A stretch of 11,827 nucleotides of DNA from an uncultured bacterium (GTDB lineage Bacteria > Verrucomicrobiota > Kiritimatiellia > RFP12 > UBA1067). Of the stretch, positions 1 through 7,298 are shown one piece after another (position 1 is the first letter of the stretch; each line of letters starts with the position of its first letter). The stretch spans positions 1-11,827 of the forward strand of contig CACYEO010000012.1 of assembly GCA_902773475.1 (NCBI GenBank), in the 5' to 3' direction. Under the pieces are notes generated by a model, which was not told the origin of the DNA, did no database searches, and was given only the letters and a program-made list of their open reading frames with translations. The position numbers and the translations under genes are program-made.

Positions 1-50
1 CCCGGCGGGTCGGGACAAGTCATGAGCTGTGGATTGCAAGTGCGAGTCGA

Positions 51-84
51 ACTCAAACACTCAAAAACCCAAACACTCAAACAC
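51..84 (-). repeat. Left octamer tandem array (GTGTTTGR type)
   Basis: Read on the minus strand from 84 down to 53 there are four consecutive 8-base units: GTGTTTGA, GTGTTTGG, GTTTTTGA and GTGTTTGA, followed by a partial GT. The same unit family recurs in inverted orientation at the other end of the window (11654-11701 and 11741-11772). A 22-base stretch, 62-83 here and 11663-11684 there, is identical on opposite strands. The composition is unlike the surrounding GC-rich sequence. The function is unknown. Confidence 0.85.
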
Positions 85-242
85 TTGTCCGTTCCGTTTT
101 CCGGACTATGTTCCCGCGCCGCGCATGCGCCTCGCGGAATGCGCGTATGATACCAAAAATTTGAACAGGACGGGAACACTTTTCGCGGCAGGCGTACGCC
201 CGGCGGATCAAAAAACGATCCTGGGCACCCGGGGGGGAAGGA

Positions 243-270
243 TTGGCTTTTTATGCGTTGGCCGTAAAAT
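243..270 (+). promoter_or_regulatory. Possible upstream sigma70-type promoter
   Basis: A -35-like TTGGCT (243-248) and a -10-like TAAAAT (265-270) are separated by 16 bp. This is a weaker alternative to the promoter at 285-313; both would drive the gene that starts at 376. It rests on motif matching only. Confidence 0.3.
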
Positions 271-284
271 CGCGCTGTGCGTGC

Positions 285-313
285 TTGAAGACGCCCGGGA
301 AATCATGTAAAAT
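285..313 (+). promoter_or_regulatory. Probable sigma70-type promoter for the plus-strand group
   Basis: TTGAAG (285-290) matches four of six -35 consensus positions. TAAAAT (308-313) matches five of six -10 positions, and the spacer is exactly 17 bp. Transcription would begin near 320, giving a leader of about 55 nt that contains the GAGG Shine-Dalgarno site at 364-367. It would serve the gene at 376 and, by coupling, tilS and perhaps rmuC. Confidence 0.55.
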
Positions 314-375
314 ACGCCCGCATTTGAAATGCGTTTTCCGCTTGAAGCGGAAGAATCTCTCGCGAGGATAAGCAG

Positions 376-2049
376 ATGTCGATAAAATGCCCGAAATGCG
401 GTCTTGAAAATGGTGACGGCGTAGCTGCATGCATAGGCTGCGGCGAGGCTTTTCCGCCGGAAGGCGGCAGTCCTTCGCCGGCCGCCGCCGCGCCACAGCC
501 TGCAAAACCTGCGATGCCGCCGAAAGGCCCGTCGCTCGCAGGCGTCAAACTTCCTCCGAGGGCTCCGACGCTTAAAGGGCTGAAGCTTCCGCCGAAGGGT
601 CCGGTTCTTTCCGGATTGAAACTTCCGCCGAAAGGCCCGTTGACCGCAGGATTGAAACTTCCGCCGAAAGGCCCGGCGCTTGCCGGAGTCAAACTTCCGC
701 CGAAACCGGCACCGGCGGCAAGCAGTGAAACAAAGCCCGCGGAACCCGAAACGACGACCGTGCCGGAAGACGCAACGGACGCCGCGACCCAAACGCAGAC
801 GGTGCCTGCGGCCGCCACGGCTGCGCCCGCTTCCAACCCCTCAGACGCAAAACCGGCGTCCCCGGTCAAACCCGCGGCAGCCAAGCCCGGCATGATCAAA
901 CCGGCCGGAGTCAAACCGGGCGCGGTCAAGACTCCCGGAGTCAAACCTCCGGCGGCGAAACCCGCAGGGCTGGAAACAAAACCCGCGAAGCCGGAAAAGA
1001 AGAAAAAAGGATTCGGGTGTTTAACCGTTCTGTTCGCCATGCTTCTCGCTGGCGGCGGCGCCGGCTTCGCCGGATGGTGGCTTTTTGCGGACGGTGGAAT
1101 GTCCAAAGCGCGCAAATGGCCCGTTGCAGGCGATCTGCTCGCGAACATCCCCGTGAAACGCACCGTGGCGCCAGTATTGCCGCAGGCCGCCGAAAACGGA
1201 CAATCCGGACAGACCGCCGCGCCCGCCGCGGCATTGGCGGACGACGACGATCCCGAAGCCACCGCAGCGGCGGCCGCCGCGAAAACGGCCGCGGAGATGG
1301 AAAATCTCAAACAGCAGCTCGAAGCCGCGAAAAGCGAAGCCGAATCCGCCCGCAAAGAGGCCGAGGAAGCCAAGACTGCGGCCGACGAGGCCAAAAACGA
1401 GGCAGAAGCGGTGCGCGCCGCAGGCGAAGAAGCCAAAGCCGAGGCGGAGCGCGTCAAAACCGCAGCGGAAGAAGCGAAAGCCGCCGCAGAGGAAGACGCC
1501 GGAAAAGCCCGCGAGGAAGCGCAAGCCGCGAAGCAGGAGGCGGCCGCCGCGAACGCGGCGCGGAACACCGCGGAAGAGAACGAGCGCAAGGCCCGCAAGG
1601 AAGCAGCCGACGCCGTCGCCGCACGCAAAGCCGCGCAAGACAACGACAAGTTCAACTCCGAAAAGCTCTCGAACACGGTCGGCGGAATGATCGCACGCTG
1701 GGAAGAAACCGCAGCGCGCGAAACCGGCGGACTCTTCGGCGGGCCCTCGGTGAAACTCGAGGAAGAATACCTCGCGGATCTCGTCGACGTCCTGTCCGTG
1801 GCGGTCTACAGCCCCAACACCACCGCACGGATGAGGGCCAACAACGTCGCGTGGCTTCTGAATTCGCCAGACTTTGAATTCTCCTTGTATCTCGAATCCG
1901 AGCAGAAACTTCCCCAAGAGCAGCGCGACATCTTGAAACGCGCGCGCGCGGTATGGATGAAACTGACGGAAGGGAAATCGGAATCCTCCCGCAGCCGCAT
2001 CATAGAAAACACCATGAAGCGTCTGTATTTCCCCGCCGCACAGGACTGA
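376..2049 (+). CDS. Unrecognised membrane protein: zinc ribbon, 12-residue repeats, one TM segment, coiled coil
   Basis: I do not recognise this 557-residue protein as a named family. Residues 5-22 form a zinc ribbon (CPKC and CIGC pairs). Residues 48-107 are five 12-residue repeats of the type PPKGPxLxGLKL, followed by a Pro/Ala/Lys-rich linker to about 208. A lysine cluster (208-211) precedes a single hydrophobic segment at about 213-238. By the positive-inside rule the zinc ribbon and repeats would be cytoplasmic and the rest outside. Residues about 297-425 are a highly charged, alanine-rich coiled coil (EEAKxAAEEA style, like TolA linkers). A folded-looking domain at about 428-557 has no motif I can name. 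The start is supported by GAGG 8 nt upstream. The stop overlaps the tilS start (TGATG), so the two are probably co-translated. The architecture suggests a scaffold spanning membrane and envelope; this is inference. Confidence 0.85.
   Translation: MSIKCPKCGLENGDGVAACIGCGEAFPPEGGSPSPAAAAPQPAKPAMPPKGPSLAGVKLPPRAPTLKGLKLPPKGPVLSGLKLPPKGPLTAGLKLPPKGPALAGVKLPPKPAPAASSETKPAEPETTTVPEDATDAATQTQTVPAAATAAPASNPSDAKPASPVKPAAAKPGMIKPAGVKPGAVKTPGVKPPAAKPAGLETKPAKPEKKKKGFGCLTVLFAMLLAGGGAGFAGWWLFADGGMSKARKWPVAGDLLANIPVKRTVAPVLPQAAENGQSGQTAAPAAALADDDDPEATAAAAAAKTAAEMENLKQQLEAAKSEAESARKEAEEAKTAADEAKNEAEAVRAAGEEAKAEAERVKTAAEEAKAAAEEDAGKAREEAQAAKQEAAAANAARNTAEENERKARKEAADAVAARKAAQDNDKFNSEKLSNTVGGMIARWEETAARETGGLFGGPSVKLEEEYLADLVDVLSVAVYSPNTTARMRANNVAWLLNSPDFEFSLYLESEQKLPQEQRDILKRARAVWMKLTEGKSESSRSRIIENTMKRLYFPAAQD
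517..696 (+). repeat. In-frame 36-bp tandem repeat, five copies
   Basis: Five consecutive 36-bp units encode the 12-residue repeats PPKGPSLAGVKL, PPRAPTLKGLKL, PPKGPVLSGLKL, PPKGPLTAGLKL and PPKGPALAGVKL. A sixth unit starts (PPKPAP) and then diverges into the linker. The third to fifth units are the most alike at DNA level, suggesting recent expansion by slippage or unequal recombination. Copy number may vary between strains. Confidence 0.9.
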
Positions 2050-3314
2050 TGCGCAAAATGCGCGCAGACAGGCCCGTTGCAATTCCGACACGCGGGTATC
2101 GCAGAATCGGCGTTGCCGTGTCCGGCGGCGCCGATTCCTGCGCTCTCCTGCGGCTGCTCGCCGGGGAGCGTTCGCAAGATCCGCGGCTCTACACATGCGT
2201 ACTGCATGTCGACCACGGCATGAGACCGGACTCCGCATCGGACGCGGAGTTCGTGAAAAGGCTGGCGGGAGAGTTCGGCCTTCCCTTTTTCTCGAAGCGT
2301 TTCAGGGTGCGCCCGTCGAAAGGGATGTCCCCCGAAATGGCGGCGCGCGAAGCGAGACTCTCGTTTTTCAGGGAATGCACCCAAAGGCTCTCCCTCGATG
2401 CGATCGCAACCGGCCACCATGCCGACGACGCCATCGAGACGTTTTTTCTGCGGCTTGCCCGCGGGGCGGGGCTTTCCGGGCTCGCCGGGCTCAAACCCGT
2501 CTCCCGCATTCCCGGAATCACATTCATCCGTCCGTTGATAAACACACCCGACAAAGCCCTCCGCGCCTGGCTGCGAAGCATGGGGTGCGCATGGCGGGAA
2601 GATTCAACGAACGCCGACACCTCGATAGCGCGCAACCTTGTGCGCAGGCGCGTGATTCCGTATCTTGAAAAGACGCTGGACCGTTCGCTGAGGGCGCATG
2701 TAGCGCAGACGCTCGACATCCTGCGCGAAGAAGACGAATTCATGGAAGCGGCGGCGCATGAAGCCATGGAGCGGGGAACGCCGTTCTCCGCAATGCCGGC
2801 GGCCGTGGCCCGGCGCGCCGCGCGCGCGTTTCTTCGCTCGAAAGGGCTGCCGGACGGATTTCGCGAAACCGCGGAATTCCTGGAACGCGGCGGCGTCCCG
2901 CCGGCGGAAGAGGACCGGGAGGACGGCGTCCGCGCCGAGGCGCGCTTCACACTCGCGATAGCGGAAGACCGCGGCTGGAGACCTGCAACGCGAGGCATCG
3001 GCAAGTTCCCGTCCGAGGCGTGGCTTTCCGCAGAATCCATCGCGGGAAGAAGTCTTGAAGTGCGTCCATGGCGGCCGGGCGACAGGATACATGCGTCCGG
3101 CGTGGGCGGAGCGAAGAAGATACAGGACGTTTTCACGGATCTGAAAGTGCCGCGCCGGATCCGTTCCACGCTCCCGCTTCTGGCGTCGGACGCGGGGGAG
3201 GTGCTTTGGGTTCCCGGATGGCGCGTATCGTCCCGCGCCGCCGTGCCGGACGGCAAATCGAGATCCTGGCATTTCACGCTTTCGCCGGACGCGGACGTGG
3301 AAATCCGGAGCTGA
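2049..3314 (+). CDS. tilS: tRNA(Ile)-lysidine synthase
   Basis: TilS uses ATP and lysine to convert cytidine 34 of the CAU-anticodon tRNA-Ile to lysidine, switching it from Met to Ile decoding. The protein is 421 residues, usual for the long (E. coli-like) form. The N-type ATP pyrophosphatase P-loop is SGGADS at 25-30. It is followed by HVDHGMR (53-59), ATGHHADDAIET (120-131) and REDSTN (183-188), all typical of TilS. The C-terminal tRNA-binding domain is visible in the WRPGDR segment and the PRRIRSTLPLL segment. I chose the ATG at 2049 because it overlaps the previous stop codon (TGATG), a classic re-initiation arrangement. An open frame extends upstream to 1953 inside the previous gene but adds nothing TilS-like. 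The gene is essential in most bacteria. Confidence 0.95.
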   Translation: MRKMRADRPVAIPTRGYRRIGVAVSGGADSCALLRLLAGERSQDPRLYTCVLHVDHGMRPDSASDAEFVKRLAGEFGLPFFSKRFRVRPSKGMSPEMAAREARLSFFRECTQRLSLDAIATGHHADDAIETFFLRLARGAGLSGLAGLKPVSRIPGITFIRPLINTPDKALRAWLRSMGCAWREDSTNADTSIARNLVRRRVIPYLEKTLDRSLRAHVAQTLDILREEDEFMEAAAHEAMERGTPFSAMPAAVARRAARAFLRSKGLPDGFRETAEFLERGGVPPAEEDREDGVRAEARFTLAIAEDRGWRPATRGIGKFPSEAWLSAESIAGRSLEVRPWRPGDRIHASGVGGAKKIQDVFTDLKVPRRIRSTLPLLASDAGEVLWVPGWRVSSRAAVPDGKSRSWHFTLSPDADVEIRS

Positions 3315-3332
3315 CGCAGGAAGGAGCCGGAC

Positions 3333-4769
3333 ATGGAAACCGCAATCGCAGTTCTCGCAATCCTTTTCGCCGTTTCGGCGTCGGCGGCGTTTTTCGCGCT
3401 GCTGCGCCTTGCCGCCGCGCGCAAAGCATGCGGCGAAGCCGCGGCGGAGGCGGCGCGGCTTTCCGCCGCGCTCGAAAGCAGGGACGCGTCCGCGCGGAAA
3501 CTCGAAGAAGCCGCAAACGAGGCCTGCCGCAGACTGCTCGCGGAGAAGGACGAAAGCTGCGCAAAACTGCTGGCGGAGAAAAACGCGCTTCTCGCCCGCA
3601 AGGACGAAGAATGCGCGGCACGCCTCCGCGAACGCGACGAGCAGTGCGAAAAAACCGTCGCGGGAAACAACGCCGCGATAGAACGGTTCGTGGCCGAAAA
3701 GGAAAAGGCGTTCGCGGAAACCGTAAAGACGCTGCGCGAACAATTCGCGACTCTCGCCGCCGGAGCGATGAAAACGCAGAGCGCGGATTTGACCGCGCTG
3801 AACAGGCAGCAGATGGAATCCGCGCTGAAGCCGCTGAGAGACCAGGTGGCGAGGCTGCAGGACGCGACGCTGAAGGCGGAAGCCGCCCGCGAAGGCATGG
3901 GCGCGGCGATAACGCGCGACGTGGATTCCATCGCGCGCATAGCCCGCGAACTTTCCGGCGCCGCGGGCGCGCTGCGCTCCGACACGCGCGTCCAGGGGCG
4001 CAGCGGCGAAGACATCCTTGCGGAGAAACTTCGCCAGGCCGGGCTGGAGGAGAACGTCAATTTCTTTCTGCAGAACGGGACGGGGTCGGACAGGCCGGAC
4101 GCGCAGGTGCGGGACACCGAGAACCGCTGGCTCGTGATAGACAGCAAAACGAGCCTTACCGCATACATGGAATATTCAGAAGCGAAAGACGACGCCACGC
4201 GCGCCGCGAAGCTTGCCGCGCACGTGGCAAGCGTGAAAGGCAAGATAGACCAGCTCGCCCGCAAAAAATACCCCGCCGCACTCTCCGCAGAATTCCCGGA
4301 CCGCAACTATCTGCCCGTGACCGCGATGTTCGTTCCGTACGAGGCGCCGCTCGAAGAGGCGCTTCGCGCCGACCCTTCGCTGTGGCAGACGGCGGCGGAA
4401 AACAACGTGATCCTGGTGACGCCTCTTACGCTGCTTGCATATCTGCGGCTGGTCTACCTTGCCTGGCAGCACGAGAAAGAGGCGAAAAACCAGCGCGAGA
4501 TAGTCGACACCGCAAGGGAACTTCTCTCGCGGATGAACTCGTTCCTCCTTGCTTTCGAGGAACTGGGCGGATGCATAGCCTCCCTTGGAAACGGCTACGA
4601 GAAGGCGAAGAGCGTTCTTGTGGATTCGCCGGGAGCGCACTCGATAGCGAAATCCGCGTCCAAGCTGCTGAAACTGCATGTGCGGCTGGAGAACAGGAAA
4701 GGGAAGAAAGCCGAAACGGCCGAATGCCTCCGCGATGCGGAAGAAGACGCAGGGGACGCGGGCGGTTGA
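3333..4769 (+). CDS. rmuC: DNA recombination protein RmuC
   Basis: RmuC limits inversion and rearrangement at short inverted repeats; its biochemical activity is poorly defined. The protein is 478 residues, normal for the family. Residues 5-26 are an N-terminal membrane anchor, then a long coiled coil runs to about 210. The conserved RmuC domain at about 218-450 includes QGRSGE (221-226). The PD-(D/E)XK-like core is D256 followed by D270 and K272 in LVIDSKTSL. VPYEAPL (335-341) and VTPLTLLAYLR (362-372) are also typical. The coiled coil holds cysteines at 65, 76, 94 and 105, with two 11-residue intervals. AAGGAG lies 6 nt before the ATG and the gene starts 18 bp after tilS, so it is likely in the same transcript. 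It ends 20 bp before the convergent hisF stop. Confidence 0.93.
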   Translation: METAIAVLAILFAVSASAAFFALLRLAAARKACGEAAAEAARLSAALESRDASARKLEEAANEACRRLLAEKDESCAKLLAEKNALLARKDEECAARLRERDEQCEKTVAGNNAAIERFVAEKEKAFAETVKTLREQFATLAAGAMKTQSADLTALNRQQMESALKPLRDQVARLQDATLKAEAAREGMGAAITRDVDSIARIARELSGAAGALRSDTRVQGRSGEDILAEKLRQAGLEENVNFFLQNGTGSDRPDAQVRDTENRWLVIDSKTSLTAYMEYSEAKDDATRAAKLAAHVASVKGKIDQLARKKYPAALSAEFPDRNYLPVTAMFVPYEAPLEEALRADPSLWQTAAENNVILVTPLTLLAYLRLVYLAWQHEKEAKNQREIVDTARELLSRMNSFLLAFEELGGCIASLGNGYEKAKSVLVDSPGAHSIAKSASKLLKLHVRLENRKGKKAETAECLRDAEEDAGDAGG

Positions 4770-4790
4770 ATCCGCCGCGCGGAAATCCGC
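4761..4790. other. Two small hairpins between convergent rmuC and hisF
   Basis: GGCGG (4761-4765) pairs with CCGCC (4772-4776) around the rmuC stop codon. GCGG (4779-4782) pairs with CCGC (4787-4790) at the hisF stop. Neither is followed by a T-run, so they are not canonical intrinsic terminators. They could slow convergent transcripts or help Rho-dependent ends. In GC-rich DNA such short stems arise easily by chance. Confidence 0.25.
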
Positions 4791-5560
4791 TACCAGGACA
4801 TCCGCACGGGAACGCCGTCGAGTTTCATGCGTTCCTTTATCTGCGCGATAGTCCACTCTCCCGAATGGATCATGCCGGCCACGATGGCGGCGTCCGCAGA
4901 CGCCTTGCGGAACACCTCCGTAAAATCCTCCGGGCGTCCCGCACCGCCCGACGCGACAACCGGAACGCCGACGGCGCGGGCGACGAGACCGGTGATTTCC
5001 AGTTCAAAACCGGCGCGGGTGCCGTCTGCATCCACGGAATTGACGACTATTTCGCCTGCGCCGAGATCCGCCGCGCGCTTAGCCCATTCCACGGCGTCCA
5101 TGCCGGTGAACTCGCGAAAACCGCGCGTAGTGATTTCGTATCCGCTCGGAGCGCGCGCGCTGCGCACGGGATCCATCCCGAGGACGATGCACTGGCGGCC
5201 GAACGCTTTTGCACCCTCGGCGATGATACCGGGATTGCGCACGGCGAGAGAATTGACGGAGATCTTCTCCGCGCCCGCGAGAATCACGCGTTCCATGTCC
5301 GCGACGCACGAAATGCCGCCGCCGACCGCGAAGGGTATGCGCACCGCCTCCGCGACGGCCGCCACCATGCCTATATCGATCGGACGGCGCTCGGCCGAAG
5401 CGGTGATATCGTAGAACACCAGTTCGTCCGCGCCGCCGCCGGAATAGCGCACGGCCATTTCGACAGGATCGCCGAGATCGATGTTGTTCTTGAACTTCAC
5501 GCCTTTCGTGACGCGCCCGCCTCGAACGTCGAGGCACGGAATAATGCGTTTTCTGAGCAT
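4790..5560 (-). CDS. hisF: Imidazole glycerol phosphate synthase, cyclase subunit
   Basis: HisF is the (beta/alpha)8-barrel subunit that takes ammonia from HisH and converts PRFAR to imidazole glycerol phosphate and AICAR in histidine synthesis. At 256 residues it is full length. The two catalytic aspartates sit where expected: D11 in IIPCLDVRGG and D130 in VLGMDPVR. Phosphate-binding loops are visible as AVGGGI (78-83), VNSVDADGT (173-181) and ASGGAG (203-208). AAGG in the tail of hisH gives a Shine-Dalgarno site, and the gap to hisH is 3 bp, so equal expression of the two subunits is likely. It is the last gene of the minus-strand group. No other his genes are in the window. Confidence 0.97.
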   Translation of the reverse strand: MLRKRIIPCLDVRGGRVTKGVKFKNNIDLGDPVEMAVRYSGGGADELVFYDITASAERRPIDIGMVAAVAEAVRIPFAVGGGISCVADMERVILAGAEKISVNSLAVRNPGIIAEGAKAFGRQCIVLGMDPVRSARAPSGYEITTRGFREFTGMDAVEWAKRAADLGAGEIVVNSVDADGTRAGFELEITGLVARAVGVPVVASGGAGRPEDFTEVFRKASADAAIVAGMIHSGEWTIAQIKERMKLDGVPVRMSW

Positions 5561-5563
5561 TGT

Positions 5564-6172
5564 CTACCTTGAACCGGAAGTCGAACGGAGAAACGCCCGC
5601 AGAAGCGAAAGGCCGAGCCTGCCCGACTTCTCGGGATGGAACTGCGCGGCGAAAAGATTCCCCTTGCGGACTGCGGCGGAGAATTCGATTCCCGCGTATT
5701 CCGCCGTCGCGACGGTGTACGGGTTCTTTTCCACATAATACGAGTGGACGAAGTAGTATTCGTCGCCGCTCTTTACGAAACCGCGCGAGTCGTCCGCCCG
5801 GATTTCATTCCAGCCCATCTGCGGAATCTTGTCTCCGGAGCCGCCGGGGAAGCGGCGGACGGCTCCCGGCAATATGCCAAGGCAGTCCACGCCGCCGTCT
5901 TCTTCGCTGCGGTCGAAAAGTATCTGCATGCCCAGGCAGATTCCGAGGAACGGCCTGCCGGAAAGCGCGGCTTCGCGGACTGCGGAATCAAGCCCCGCCG
6001 CGCGGAGATTCGACATGGCGCTTGCCGCCGCGCCGACGCCGGGAAACACGATCCGCGGCGCCGACGCCACAACGGCGGGGTCTGCGGTCACGACCGTTTC
6101 TTCGCCTATCGCGGCGAACGCGAGACGCACGCTTGTGAGATTGCCCGCCTTGTAGTCCACTATCGCAGTCAT
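5564..6172 (-). CDS. hisH: Imidazole glycerol phosphate synthase, glutamine amidotransferase subunit
   Basis: HisH is a class I glutamine amidotransferase that hydrolyses glutamine and passes ammonia to HisF. The product is 202 residues, standard length. The nucleophile is C79 in GICLGMQ, and the other triad residues are H179 and E181 in FHPEKSG. The oxyanion strand PGVG is at 44-47. I chose the ATG at 6172 because MTAIVDYKAGNL matches the normal family start. A TTG at 6193 in the same frame overlaps the serC stop (TTGA) and would add seven residues, so a coupled alternative start is possible. The gene starts 17 bp after serC and ends 3 bp before hisF. Confidence 0.96.
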   Translation of the reverse strand: MTAIVDYKAGNLTSVRLAFAAIGEETVVTADPAVVASAPRIVFPGVGAAASAMSNLRAAGLDSAVREAALSGRPFLGICLGMQILFDRSEEDGGVDCLGILPGAVRRFPGGSGDKIPQMGWNEIRADDSRGFVKSGDEYYFVHSYYVEKNPYTVATAEYAGIEFSAAVRKGNLFAAQFHPEKSGRLGLSLLRAFLRSTSGSR

Positions 6173-6189
6173 CGCGTCCGTCCCGGTCC

Positions 6190-7266
6190 TCAACCGTTGC
6201 GTCTTTCGAATTCTTTCATGAATTCCACCAGCCGGTCCACGCCAGCCTCGGGGAACGCATTGTAGATGGAGGCGCGGATTCCGCCTGCGGAGCGGTGGCC
6301 TTTCAGACCGACCATCCCGGCGGCTTCCGCCTGTTTCACGAAAAGATCTTCAAGCTCCTCGGACGGGAGGCGGAATGCGACGTTTGAAAGCGAACGGCAG
6401 TCCTTCCGCGCCACGCCGCGCCAGAAGCCGGACGAATCTACCGCCGCGTAGAGTTTGGCGGCTTTGGATCTGTTGCGCGCGAACACATTCTCCAGACCCT
6501 GGGCCTTGAGCCAGCGGAGGGTTAGGAGGATGATGTACACCGTCCACACCGGAGGGGTGTTGTAGAGCGGCCTGCCCGAAGCGTACGTCCTGTAGCTCAA
6601 TATCTCCGGAATCGCGGCGGAGCATGTTTCCGCGAAACTGTCGCGGAACGCGACGACGGCGGCGCCCGCAGGCCCCAGATTCTTCTGCGCGCCGGCGTAG
6701 AAAAGGGAGAACTTCGAATAGTCGCGCGGGCAGGACAGGATGTCGGACGACATGTCGGCGACGAGCGGCGAAGGCGGATCGGGGATTTCCGGCATCCTGC
6801 AGCCGGAGATCGTCTCGTTCGTGGTTATGTGCACGTACGCCGCGTCCGGATTCCAGCGGATTTCCGCGGGGGAGGGGGCGTATGCGGGGGAGGCCTTGCG
6901 GGTGTCCGCTGCGATATTTGCGTCGCCGGCGATCTGCGCCTGCTTGAAAGCCTTGCCGCCCCATGTTCCGCAGCAAACGTAGTCCGCGCCCACGCCTTCG
7001 CGCAGAAAGTTCAGCGGCAGCATGGCGAACTGCATGGAAGCGCCGCCGGGGATGAACGCCACCGACCATCCGTCATCAAGCCCGGCAAGCTCCTTCACGA
7101 GCGCGGCGGCCTCTTCGCGGATCGCTCCGTAGACTTTGCCCCTGTGCGGAGTCTCCATCACGGAGACGCCTGTGCCTTTGAAGTCCACAAGGAACTTCTG
7201 GGCCTCGTAGAGGACTTCGGCGGGCAGGACGGCCGGACCCGACGAAAAGTTGTATGCTCTGCCCAT
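6190..7266 (-). CDS. serC: Phosphoserine aminotransferase
   Basis: SerC is a PLP enzyme that moves an amino group from glutamate to 3-phosphohydroxypyruvate to make phosphoserine. In many bacteria it also acts in pyridoxal phosphate synthesis. The protein is 358 residues, the usual size. Residues 4-12 (AYNFSSGPA) are the family start. The PLP lysine is K195 in FYAGAQKNLGPAG, and D171 lies in VADMSSD. Substrate-binding residues H41/R42 (TPHRGK) and R325/R331 (GHRSAGGIRASIYNA) are present. TPHRGK departs from the more common SHRSK wording but keeps the His-Arg pair. The ATG at 7266 is preceded by AAGGAG. The open frame continues upstream across the panD end but adds nothing SerC-like. It lies 32 bp after panD. 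Confidence 0.96.
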   Translation of the reverse strand: MGRAYNFSSGPAVLPAEVLYEAQKFLVDFKGTGVSVMETPHRGKVYGAIREEAAALVKELAGLDDGWSVAFIPGGASMQFAMLPLNFLREGVGADYVCCGTWGGKAFKQAQIAGDANIAADTRKASPAYAPSPAEIRWNPDAAYVHITTNETISGCRMPEIPDPPSPLVADMSSDILSCPRDYSKFSLFYAGAQKNLGPAGAAVVAFRDSFAETCSAAIPEILSYRTYASGRPLYNTPPVWTVYIILLTLRWLKAQGLENVFARNRSKAAKLYAAVDSSGFWRGVARKDCRSLSNVAFRLPSEELEDLFVKQAEAAGMVGLKGHRSAGGIRASIYNAFPEAGVDRLVEFMKEFERRNG

Positions 7267-7298
7267 CTTGTCTTCTCCTTCAAGGCCGCGGCGGAAAG

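Larger units (their letters stand above)
1..375. other. 5' non-coding region, no convincing gene
   Basis: This stretch precedes the first plus-strand gene. It contains a short octamer array (51-84) and two perfect 10-bp palindromes, GCGCATGCGC at 121-130 and GGCGTACGCC at 191-200. It also has a run of seven G at 231-237, two possible promoters (243-270 and 285-313) and a Shine-Dalgarno site, GAGG, at 364-367. An open frame at 29-310 reads through the octamer array, has no Shine-Dalgarno site and resembles no family I know, so I do not call it. I see no RNA gene or riboswitch fold here. Confidence 0.7.

Noticed and set aside
205..221. Hairpin GGATC/GATCC upstream of the first gene as a terminator or riboswitch
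   Set aside because: A 5-bp stem with an A-rich loop, no T-run and no known aptamer pattern; likely chance.
29..310. 93-residue open frame on the plus strand near the window start
   Set aside because: It translates through the octamer repeat, lacks a Shine-Dalgarno site, overlaps both candidate promoters and has no recognisable features.
303..1676. 457-residue minus-strand open frame opposite the zinc-ribbon protein
   Set aside because: Its Ala/Ser/Gly-rich translation mirrors the alanine-rich coiled coil and proline repeats of the real gene, and it runs antisense across the whole promoter-proximal gene. It is an antisense shadow in GC-rich DNA.
2189..4306. 705-residue minus-strand open frame opposite tilS and rmuC
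   Set aside because: Both plus-strand genes are clear family members across this whole span. The antisense translation is Ser/Ala/Arg-rich with no domain.
3068..5572. 834-residue plus-strand open frame over tilS end, rmuC and antisense hisF
   Set aside because: It is very Arg/Gly-rich and crosses three confirmed genes in the wrong frame or strand. Long stop-free frames are expected at this GC content.
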